Assembly: GCA_900769385.1 (NCBI GenBank)
Contig: CAAGGO010000227.1
Coordinates: 1 to 6,820 of the forward strand
Source of the DNA: Rikenellaceae bacterium
GTDB lineage: Bacteria; Bacteroidota; Bacteroidia; Bacteroidales; UBA932
Direction: 5' to 3'
Length of the DNA: 6,820 nucleotides
The notes under the pieces are model-generated. The model was given only the letters and a program-made list of their open reading frames with translations, made no database searches and was not told where the DNA came from. The translations under genes and the position numbers were made by a program. How positions within the stretch are numbered: the first letter of the stretch is position 1; each line of letters begins with the position of its first letter. Shown here piece by piece: positions 1 to 5,950 of this stretch.

Positions 1-1163
1 CCCATCCAAGGGGTAACAGGCTCCTCACGTCCCCACTCAATTGCCTCATCCATATATTTTGCATTGCCTGTAGAGATAAACAGCTCAATTGCACCAAGTT
101 CCATATCATCAACCCAGTTGTCCTCCTCATAAATGTAAGGTGCAAGCACAGAGGCAGTCTGGCAATTGCCCGGTTTCTTAACACCCTCCTGGTAAGCTGC
201 ATCAGCCTTCTTCCCGATAGTTTCTGCAAACTCAGGATAGAACGGGGCAAGAATCCTTGCTCCCATAGCAAAGCAGGAAGCAAATTTGCCTGCGGTACTT
301 GCCACACCCAAAGTGGAATTCATAAATGTACCCCTGATCTGAGGCTCGCCGCTGCAGAAATAGACAGGTCTCCCCTGCCCCGGACCATAACCGTAATCTA
401 CCATACACTCGGTTGGAAGACGCATACCTGCGTGGTCACGGTCATCGGCAATCTGATTGTAAAGCTCACCCGGCTCAGGATTCATCTTGTTAAGCCAGTC
501 AAGGCCCCATTTGATCTCGTCAACTATATCGGGAATACCATTTGCACCTTTGTGGCCACGGGCATCATAATGGTCCTTGAAGGCACCCGGATTCTGCTGG
601 TATGCAAACATCATCTGGTAGATTGCATTAGCAGAGGTGGTTGTATACTGCAGATAATCAGTTGCATCGTGCCATCCTCCGGTTACATCAATGTGCTGTC
701 CGGTTTTGGTTGGGTGGTAAACAATATAGCCGTCGTGGGTATGACAGCTGTCTGCCATATGCGGATTGTAGCCGCAACGCTGCTGACGCATATAGTTGAG
801 AAGGAAATCTGCAGTTCCGTCATAAACAGAGGCATTTATCGGGAATACAGGAGATTTTGCACTGCCTGCCTTAAGGTAATATTTTCCGGGTTTGGTGAAA
901 TCTGAAAAGTTAAGGCGGTAAGTGGATTTCATTGTTCCAAACTCGCCGGTACTTTTAACGTTTGCAATTGTCTTTACGGTTTTCTGTGTAGTTGCATCCA
1001 CAACCTCAAAATTCTTGAGGGTTGCATTCTCTTCACTTATGAACACTGCAACTTTGATTGACTGTGGAAGGTAGCCCAACTGGTTTATCCTTATCCACTG
1101 GTCTGCCCTGAGACTTGCCGCTGAAAGGACAAGTGCCAAAGCCAAAATAAATAAACGTTTCAT
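1..1163 (-). CDS. Secreted glycoside hydrolase family 9 enzyme (endoglucanase-like), N-terminal part
   Basis: The minus strand is open from the ATG at 1163 to the left edge (387 codons), so the C-terminus is missing. Residues 1-20 look like a Sec signal peptide: MKR, a hydrophobic Leu/Ala/Val core, then cleavage near LRA|DQW. The mature protein begins with WIRINQLGYLP, the hallmark start of the Ig-like CelD_N domain that precedes many GH9 catalytic domains (about residues 22-110). The catalytic domain follows, with GGWHDATDY at 162-170. D166 and D169 correspond to the paired aspartates of the GH9 DAGD motif, where the catalytic base lies. DEIKWGLDWLNKM is another typical GH9 helix. The catalytic acid Glu lies near the C-terminus and is outside the window. 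GH9 enzymes hydrolyse beta-1,4-glucans by inversion; this one probably acts in the periplasm or outside the cell. Exact substrate is unknown. An in-frame ATG at 1172 (adding MHN) is an alternative start; 1163 puts the signal peptide directly at the N-terminus. Confidence 0.9.
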   Translation of the reverse strand, partial: MKRLFILALALVLSAASLRADQWIRINQLGYLPQSIKVAVFISEENATLKNFEVVDATTQKTVKTIANVKSTGEFGTMKSTYRLNFSDFTKPGKYYLKAGSAKSPVFPINASVYDGTADFLLNYMRQQRCGYNPHMADSCHTHDGYIVYHPTKTGQHIDVTGGWHDATDYLQYTTTSANAIYQMMFAYQQNPGAFKDHYDARGHKGANGIPDIVDEIKWGLDWLNKMNPEPGELYNQIADDRDHAGMRLPTECMVDYGYGPGQGRPVYFCSGEPQIRGTFMNSTLGVASTAGKFASCFAMGARILAPFYPEFAETIGKKADAAYQEGVKKPGNCQTASVLAPYIYEEDNWVDDMELGAIELFISTGNAKYMDEAIEWGREEPVTPWM

Positions 1164-1208
1164 ATTGTGCATTTTATAATAATCCTGGTTTATATTGGTG
1201 CATTAACG

Positions 1209-1216
1209 CAAATATA
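1209..1216 (-). promoter_or_regulatory. Possible -7 box for the GH9 gene
   Basis: The minus strand reads TATATTTG here, matching the Bacteroidota -7 consensus TAnnTTTG, and lies about 45 bp upstream of the ATG at 1163. The nearest TTTG that could act as a -33 element (1243-1246, minus) is 26 bp away, longer than the usual 19-21 bp, so the assignment is weak. Confidence 0.35.
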
Positions 1217-1221
1217 CCTAA

Positions 1222-1239
1222 TAATTTTGTTAATTTTGT
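1222..1239 (+). promoter_or_regulatory. Tandem TAATTTTGT repeat, possible rlmD promoter
   Basis: The 9-mer TAATTTTGT occurs twice back to back (1222-1230 and 1231-1239). Each copy contains TAATTTTG, which fits the Bacteroidota -7 consensus TAnnTTTG, 44-60 bp upstream of the rlmD ATG. No TTTG sits at the standard distance upstream; the closest is TTG at 1195-1197, 24 bp from the first copy. It lies within 30 bp of the opposing GH9 promoter candidate, so the two divergent genes may share control sequences. Confidence 0.4.
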
Positions 1240-1283
1240 ATCCAAATTGCCTGATTGGCCATTTATTCTAACACAAAAAAATA

Positions 1284-2687
1284 ATGAAGAGAAAAGATAA
1301 AATTGTCCTCTACAATGTAGAGATAGAATCCGTTGCAGCAGAAGGAAATGCCCTTGCACGTGTAGACGGTAAAGTTCTTTTTGTTCCGCAATGTATCCCC
1401 GGAGATGTTGTGGATGTAAGGCTTACCCGCAAAAGAAGCGGTTATATGGAGGGTGTTGTGGTGAATATGGTGAAACCTTCACCGCTACGCGTTGAGCCGT
1501 TCTGCAAGCATTACGGAGTTTGCGGAGGATGTAAATGGCAGGCACTTCCATATGACCTGCAGCTCAAATACAAACAGCAGCAGGTTGTTGACCAGCTTAC
1601 CCGTATAGGTCATCTGCAGTTGCCTGAGATTACCCCAATCCTTGGTTCTGAAGAGATTGAGAACTACCGCAACAAACTGGAGTTCACCTTCTCAAACCGC
1701 CGCTGGCTCCTTACAGGAGAGGATCCTGAGGCAATCAGCCCAACAGAGCGCCTTGGACTTGGTTTCCACATCAGCGGTTTCTTTGACAAAGTGCTGGATA
1801 TCCGCGAGTGCCACCTTCAGGCAGAGCCATCAAACTCAATCCGCAATTTTGTGCGTGAGTATGCAATTGAGAACGGCCTTTCATTCTTTGATTTGCGTGA
1901 GCAGGTTGGATTCTTGCGCAATATGGTTGTCCGCACAGCTTCAAACGGCGACGTAATGCTCATTATGGTATTCTTCTACGAGGATGCCCAGTTGCGTTGC
2001 GGACTGCTTGATGCCCTAATTGCAAAATTCCCTCAGATTACCTCTTTGCATTATGTGATAAACGGCAAGAAGAATGACTCCATTGGAGACCTTCCTTGCG
2101 TTAAATACCACGGTGATGACTGCATCTATGACACTATGGAGGACATCAAGTTCAGAATATCACCAAAATCTTTCTACCAGACCAACTCAAAACAAGCTTA
2201 CAGACTTTACAGCGTGGTAAGGGAGTTTGCAGACTTGATGGGTGATGAGGTGCTGTATGACCTTTACACCGGTACAGGTACAATTGGCTTGTTCCTATCG
2301 GGAAGAGCAAAGAAAGTGGTTGGAATTGAGTATGTTCAGGAGGCAATTGATGATGCAAAGATAAATGCTGCAAACAACGGAATTACAAATTCCCATTTCT
2401 ATGCAGGCGATATGAAGGATATGCTTACAGGCAAGTTCATTGAGGAGAACGGTCATCCCGACATTGTTGTCCTTGACCCGCCTCGCGCAGGTATCCATCC
2501 CGATGTAGCGGCAGTATTGCTTGAGGCAGCCCCTAAACGTATGGTTTACGTAAGCTGCAACCCAGCATCACAGGCACGTGACCTTGCAATTTTGAGCGAG
2601 AAATATGAGATTACAGCGGTACGCCCTGTAGATATGTTCCCTCACACCCACCACGTGGAGAACGTAGTGGCACTTAAACTTAGGTAA
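1284..2687 (+). CDS. rlmD: 23S rRNA (uracil-C5)-methyltransferase RlmD (RumA family)
   Basis: A complete 467-aa protein of the RumA/TrmA family of S-adenosylmethionine-dependent m5U methyltransferases. Residues about 5-62 form an N-terminal TRAM-type RNA-binding domain. A cysteine cluster C74-x5-C80-GG-C83, with C176 in DIRECHLQ, matches the four ligands of the [4Fe-4S] cluster known in RumA. The SAM-binding loop DLYTGTGTIGL lies at 326-336, DPPR at 398-401, the catalytic nucleophile C425 in SCNP, and the family C-terminal glutamate at E459 in HHVENV. The E. coli member methylates U1939 of 23S rRNA. Bacteroidota homologues are named by similarity, and an RlmC/TrmA-like target cannot be excluded from sequence. 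The start has an A-rich leader and no Shine-Dalgarno sequence, normal for this phylum. The small gene 23 bp downstream is probably co-transcribed. Confidence 0.93.
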   Translation: MKRKDKIVLYNVEIESVAAEGNALARVDGKVLFVPQCIPGDVVDVRLTRKRSGYMEGVVVNMVKPSPLRVEPFCKHYGVCGGCKWQALPYDLQLKYKQQQVVDQLTRIGHLQLPEITPILGSEEIENYRNKLEFTFSNRRWLLTGEDPEAISPTERLGLGFHISGFFDKVLDIRECHLQAEPSNSIRNFVREYAIENGLSFFDLREQVGFLRNMVVRTASNGDVMLIMVFFYEDAQLRCGLLDALIAKFPQITSLHYVINGKKNDSIGDLPCVKYHGDDCIYDTMEDIKFRISPKSFYQTNSKQAYRLYSVVREFADLMGDEVLYDLYTGTGTIGLFLSGRAKKVVGIEYVQEAIDDAKINAANNGITNSHFYAGDMKDMLTGKFIEENGHPDIVVLDPPRAGIHPDVAAVLLEAAPKRMVYVSCNPASQARDLAILSEKYEITAVRPVDMFPHTHHVENVVALKLR

Positions 2688-2710
2688 TCACATTAAAAAA
2701 CTATAATCAA

Positions 2711-3043
2711 ATGAACGAAACACCAAAATGCCCAAAATGCGGAAGCGAATTCACTTATTTTGACGGATCCCTATATGTATGCCCAGATTGTATGCACGAG
2801 TTCCACGAAGGTGAAGAGGGTGCCGCAGAGGCATCTGATGTTCCAAGAGACAGCAACGGTGCTGAACTTTTTGACGGCGATGCAGTTGTTGTAATCAAAG
2901 ACCTTAAGGTAAGAGGCTCTTCAATGGTAATCAAAAGGGGTACAAAAGTTAAAAGTATCCGTCTAACAGAGGATCCGGAGGAGGTTGACTGCAAGATTGA
3001 GGGAAGCAGCATAGTGCTCAAAACTTGCTTCTTGAAGAAGTAA
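2711..3043 (+). CDS. PhnA/YjdM-family zinc-ribbon protein
   Basis: A complete 110-aa protein, close to the usual length of the PhnA (YjdM) family. The N-terminus carries a zinc ribbon, CPKC at residues 7-10 and CPDC at 24-27. An acidic linker follows, then the compact C-terminal PhnA domain from about residue 47 (DSNGAELFDGDAVVVIKDLK) to the end (KTCFLKK). Despite the historical name 'alkylphosphonate uptake operon protein', nothing phosphonate-related (C-P lyase genes, transporters) is visible nearby, and the family's biochemical role is not established; YjdM is the safer label. It starts 23 bp after rlmD and ends 57 bp before mnmE on the same strand, so it probably belongs to the rlmD transcript. 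A cytoplasmic location is inferred from the lack of a signal peptide or membrane segments. Confidence 0.88.
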   Translation: MNETPKCPKCGSEFTYFDGSLYVCPDCMHEFHEGEEGAAEASDVPRDSNGAELFDGDAVVVIKDLKVRGSSMVIKRGTKVKSIRLTEDPEEVDCKIEGSSIVLKTCFLKK

Positions 3044-3100
3044 TCCTTTGAACAAATGTACTTTGCATTGTGTTTATATTAGGTTTTTATCGGGAAGAAA

Positions 3101-4513
3101 ATGGAATACTTGAATACAAATATTTGCGCACTGGCTACCCCTCAAGGACAGGGTGCCATTGCTGTGATAAGGTTGAGCGGTGAGGATACACCTGAAATTG
3201 TGGGGAAGATATTCACCCCTGTTGGAGGGAAAGCTCCCCTACCCTATAAAATGCAGTTTGGAGCAATTAAGGATGGAGAGAGGCTGATTGACAAGTGTCT
3301 GGTTGTAACATTCCGCGCTCCGCATTCCTATACTGGTGAAAACAGCGCCGAAATCTATTGCCACGGATCACAATACATTGTACAGGAGATTCTTAAACTG
3401 CTGCTTGGATTGGGTGTAAAAATGGCGGAACCGGGAGAATTCTCAAAAAGGGCATTCCTTAACGGCAAGCTGGATCTCGCACAGGCAGAGGCAGTTGCAG
3501 ACCTTATCTCCTCAGAGACCGAGGCAGCCCACAGAATAGCCCTGCAGCAGATGAAAGGAGGATTCTCGTCTGAACTGAAAGTTATGAGGGATGACCTGTT
3601 GAACCTTGTTTCGCTTATGGAGCTGGAACTGGATTTCAGCGAGGAAGATGTGGAATTTGCAGACCGCACCCAGCTTACGCAGTTGCTTGGCGCAGTATCT
3701 GCCCGCGTAACCCAGCTTATAGAGAGCTTCAGCCTTGGAAACGTAATTAAAAACGGAGTTCCGGTGGCAATAGTTGGAGCAACCAATACAGGCAAAAGTA
3801 CCCTTCTGAACACTTTGGTTGGCGAAGAAAGGGCCATTGTATCAAATATCCACGGAACTACCCGTGATGTTATTGAAGACACAATGAACCTTGGAGGAAT
3901 AACATTCAGGTTCATTGACACTGCCGGCATCCGTGAAACAAAGGAGACCATAGAAATCATTGGAATAGAGCGCACATACCAGAAACTCCGCTCAGCATCT
4001 GTGGTAATTCTGGTACTTGACGCATCCCGCCCTGAAAACTTTGATGACAGCATCCGCAACCTGGTTGGAAAAGTATCTTCCCGACAGCAGCTGATTGTTC
4101 TGCTTAACAAGATGGATGAACTTTCTGATTCCGGAGTGGACACATATCTTGACAAAATTAAGGACCACTGCGTGGAACACACCCTTGCCCCAATTGCAGT
4201 ACTGCCAATTTCAGCCAAAAAAGGGCTTAATGTAGACGCACTGCGCTCAGTGCTTGTTGAAAGCCAGGGAGCCCTAACCTCATCAGCCTCCGCCGGCGGC
4301 ACCCTTGTAAGCAACGTCCGCCACTACCAGGCCCTGATGGACGCCCAGATTGCCCTTGACCGCGTAGAAGACGGCTTGGCTTCCGGCATCCCAACTGATC
4401 TGGTGGCTCAGGACATCCGCGAGGCGTTGTATCACTTGGGAAGCATTGTTGGTGAGATAAATACTGAGGAGATTCTGGGGAATATATTCGGGAGGTTTTG
4501 CATCGGAAAATAA
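3101..4513 (+). CDS. mnmE: tRNA uridine-5-carboxymethylaminomethyl(34) synthesis GTPase MnmE
   Basis: A complete 470-aa MnmE (TrmE/ThdF). With MnmG, this family builds the carboxymethylaminomethyl group on U34 of tRNAs reading two-codon boxes, using a methylene-tetrahydrofolate one-carbon unit. Residues 1-120 are the folate-binding dimerisation domain; a helical domain is split by the GTPase (about 217-385). G motifs: G1 GATNTGKST at 226-234, G2-type TTRD at 253-256, G3 DTAG at 273-276, G4 NKMD at 336-339, SAK at 371-373. The protein ends in CIGK (467-470), the conserved C-terminal motif with its functional cysteine, so the 3' end is intact despite the integrase downstream. The G1 loop has Thr where Pro is common. 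The 57-bp gap from the phnA-like gene contains TATATTAG (3075-3082), one mismatch from a -7 box, so mnmE may have its own promoter. No hairpin-plus-U-tract terminator is visible after its stop. Confidence 0.96.
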   Translation: MEYLNTNICALATPQGQGAIAVIRLSGEDTPEIVGKIFTPVGGKAPLPYKMQFGAIKDGERLIDKCLVVTFRAPHSYTGENSAEIYCHGSQYIVQEILKLLLGLGVKMAEPGEFSKRAFLNGKLDLAQAEAVADLISSETEAAHRIALQQMKGGFSSELKVMRDDLLNLVSLMELELDFSEEDVEFADRTQLTQLLGAVSARVTQLIESFSLGNVIKNGVPVAIVGATNTGKSTLLNTLVGEERAIVSNIHGTTRDVIEDTMNLGGITFRFIDTAGIRETKETIEIIGIERTYQKLRSASVVILVLDASRPENFDDSIRNLVGKVSSRQQLIVLLNKMDELSDSGVDTYLDKIKDHCVEHTLAPIAVLPISAKKGLNVDALRSVLVESQGALTSSASAGGTLVSNVRHYQALMDAQIALDRVEDGLASGIPTDLVAQDIREALYHLGSIVGEINTEEILGNIFGRFCIGK

Positions 4514-4627
4514 ATGGCACTTTTTTGAATTGAAAACGGATGCAAAGAAAACCGTATAAAACGCAAATATCAGCAATTAAAATGCTATAAAACAGCAGAT
4601 TGCGGCATTTGCGTTTCTTTGCATGCG
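4497..4627. other. Candidate attachment-site region (attL) at the mnmE 3' end
   Basis: A TTTGCATSSG motif occurs three times: TTTGCATCGG at 4497-4506 (plus; inside the final mnmE codons), TTTGCATCCG at 4537-4546 (minus) and TTTGCATGCG at 4618-4627 (plus). The first and third continue similarly (GAAA), making an imperfect direct repeat of the mnmE tail 121 bp apart. TTTGC is also the end of the CTnDOT-type core consensus GTANNTTTGC; GTTTCTTTGC at 4613-4622 matches 7 of its 8 fixed positions. The adjacent integrase makes recombinase-binding sites plausible. Which motif, if any, contains the crossover cannot be decided without the other end of the element or an empty site. Confidence 0.4.
4540..4624. 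repeat. Interrupted inverted repeat between mnmE and the integrase
   Basis: ATGCAAAGAAA (4540-4550) is perfectly complementary to TTTCTTTGCAT (4614-4624), and AAACGCAAAT (4559-4568) to ATTTGCGTTT (4607-4616). The right arm is a compact ATTTGCGTTTCTTTGCAT; the left arm has the same sequence interrupted by about 11 extra bases. Between the arms TATAAAAC occurs twice as a direct repeat (4555-4562 and 4586-4593, 31 bp apart). The position suggests recombinase or excision-factor binding sites; a role is inferred only. Confidence 0.7.
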
Positions 4628-4640
4628 AAATCGTTGCTTA

Positions 4641-4672
4641 TTTTGCAGTATCAGATATTTGTTTTAATTTTG
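4641..4672 (+). promoter_or_regulatory. Promoter of the integrase gene
   Basis: TTTTG (4641-4645) is followed after 19 bp by TAATTTTG (4665-4672). This fits the Bacteroidota primary-sigma consensus (-33 TTTG, -7 TAnnTTTG) at standard spacing and is the best match in the window. Transcription would begin near 4679, giving a leader of about 105 nt. The -7 box overlaps the first GTCCC box, so a protein binding there could repress the integrase. Confidence 0.6.
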
Positions 4673-4752
4673 TCCCCCAGATGGTCCCCCGAGACAAAAA
4701 AGGCACTAAAATTTTGTCCCTTTTTGTCCCTCGGGATTCTCGGGGGACAAAA
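4668..4752. repeat. Cluster of GTCCC boxes with inverted repeats in the integrase leader
   Basis: GTCCC, mostly preceded by TTTT, occurs at 4672-4676, 4684-4688, 4716-4720 and 4726-4730 on the plus strand and at 4744-4748 on the minus strand. TTTTGTCCC copies at 4712 and 4722 are spaced 10 bp, one helical turn; those at 4672 and 4684 are 12 bp apart. Perfect inverted repeats are TTTTGTCCCCC (4668-4678) with GGGGGACAAAA (4742-4752), and GTCCCCCGAGA (4684-4694) with TCTCGGGGGAC (4738-4748). Such phased short boxes beside an integrase resemble arm-type sites bound by the recombinase's N-terminal domain, or operators. The protein bound is unknown. Confidence 0.7.
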
Positions 4753-4753
4753 A
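4721..4753 (+). repeat. Hairpin-forming palindrome before the integrase start
   Basis: TTTTTGTCCC (4721-4730) pairs perfectly with GGGACAAAAA (4744-4753). The stem can extend inward with C-G, G-C and G-U pairs to a 3-nt ATT loop at 4736-4738. It lies 30 bp before the integrase ATG, in the predicted leader. No U-tract follows the stem on either strand, so it is not called a terminator. Confidence 0.6.
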
Positions 4754-4783
4754 TTGAATAGTAACGACTAATACTGTAATCAA

Positions 4784-5947
4784 ATGGCAAAGAAAATCGA
4801 TGTACAAAAAGAGCCTGTCAAGCTACGTGAGAAAGTGCTCAAAAATGGAAGTATCAGTTTATTCCTTGACATATATAGTAATGGCCGTCGCCACAAGGAA
4901 TATTTGAAACTGTATCTCATCAAAGCTACCACTCAGGCTGAGAAAGAACAAAACAGAGAAACATTGGCAACTGCTCAAGCAATAAAAGCAAAACGCCAAA
5001 TTGAAATTCAAAATGGTCAGTACGACTTCACTCGTCAGTTCAAGGAAGACATATTGTTCCTTCCCTATTTCAGAGAGATGATTGAAGAACGAGGTAAAAA
5101 TGCTGATAGTAAAGGTAACTATGGCAACTGGAAGAGTTGTCTTCGTTACTTGGAAATCTATTGTGATGAGAAGACTACATTCCGTGATGTTACTCCTGAA
5201 TTTGTACAAGGCTTCAAGGATTATCTTGACGTTGCAGACAAGGAAGACTTCAAACGTGGTCCCAATGCACCAAAGCGTGTTTACGAAAAGCTATCAACCA
5301 ATACAAAAGTATCATACTTTAATAAATTGAGAGCTTGCATCAATCATGCATTCAATGAGCGGATAATCCCGACCAATCCTATAATTGGCATTACAGGGTT
5401 CAAAGCAGAAGAAGTAAAAAGAGATTATCTCACTTTTGATGAAGTCAAGCTGCTTGCAAACACCCCATGTGCTTCACCACTGTTGAAAAGAGCTTTTCTT
5501 TTCTCTTGCTTAACTGGTCTCCGTGCGAGTGATATTGAAAAATTGACTTGGGAAGAAGTCAAGAAGTTTGGAGAATATACAAGAATTGAATTCAAACAGA
5601 AGAAGACAGGCGGACAAGAATATATGGACATTCCTGCCCAGGCAGTCAAATATCTTGGTGAACGAGGAGAGCCAACAGAACGTGTCTTTAGTGGATTTAA
5701 GTATGGAGTTTGGATAAGCACATATTTGAGGAAATGGTGTGACGCAGCAGGAATTACCAAAAAGGAATTAACCTTCCATTGTGGTCGCCACACATTTGCC
5801 GTTCTTATGCTTGATTTGGGAACTGACCTATTCACAGTCTCAAAGCTTCTTGGTCATAAAGACATCAAGACTACCCAGATATACGCAAAGGTACTTGACA
5901 AGAATAAGCAAAAGGCTGTTTCATTGATTCCAAGTTTAGATGATTAA
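4784..5947 (+). CDS. Tyrosine recombinase / site-specific integrase
   Basis: A complete 387-aa phage-type integrase. Residues about 1-75 form a basic N-terminal region of the arm-DNA-binding type (strands around NGSISLFLDIYSNGRRHKEY, then a helix), about 90-205 the SAM-like core-binding domain, and about 215-385 the catalytic domain. All expected catalytic residues are visible: R247 in TGLRASD, the hairpin lysine probably K274 in KKTGG, H332 and R335 in HCGRH, H358 in LGHKD and the nucleophile Y367 in TTQIYAKV. It is therefore expected to be active in DNA strand exchange. It is longer than chromosomal XerC/XerD (about 300 aa) and has the extra arm-binding domain, which fits an element integrase. 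The ATG at 4784 has an A-rich leader (GTAATCAA) and no Shine-Dalgarno sequence. A good promoter and a cluster of repeats lie just upstream, suggesting autoregulation. The next gene begins 3 bp after the stop. Confidence 0.93.
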   Translation: MAKKIDVQKEPVKLREKVLKNGSISLFLDIYSNGRRHKEYLKLYLIKATTQAEKEQNRETLATAQAIKAKRQIEIQNGQYDFTRQFKEDILFLPYFREMIEERGKNADSKGNYGNWKSCLRYLEIYCDEKTTFRDVTPEFVQGFKDYLDVADKEDFKRGPNAPKRVYEKLSTNTKVSYFNKLRACINHAFNERIIPTNPIIGITGFKAEEVKRDYLTFDEVKLLANTPCASPLLKRAFLFSCLTGLRASDIEKLTWEEVKKFGEYTRIEFKQKKTGGQEYMDIPAQAVKYLGERGEPTERVFSGFKYGVWISTYLRKWCDAAGITKKELTFHCGRHTFAVLMLDLGTDLFTVSKLLGHKDIKTTQIYAKVLDKNKQKAVSLIPSLDD

Positions 5948-5950
5948 TTT

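Noticed and set aside
162..700. GH9 catalytic motif reading DATD instead of DAGD taken as inactivation
   Set aside because: Both aspartates (D166, D169) are kept; only the small residue between them differs, so loss of activity is not indicated.
432..905. A 157-codon plus-strand open frame
   Set aside because: It is antisense to the GH9 gene, whose signal peptide, CelD_N start and catalytic motif are clear; the product is not recognisable.
3355..4314. A 319-codon open frame antisense to mnmE
   Set aside because: It lies wholly within the well-supported mnmE gene; the Ser/Arg/Thr-rich product has no domain character and is a codon-bias shadow.
4721..4760. Hairpin as an intrinsic terminator for mnmE
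   Set aside because: No U-tract follows the stem in either direction and the structure lies downstream of the predicted integrase promoter.
4784..5947. Chromosomal XerC/XerD recombinase
   Set aside because: The protein is about 90 residues longer, has an N-terminal arm-binding region and is flanked by repeats, which fits an element integrase better.
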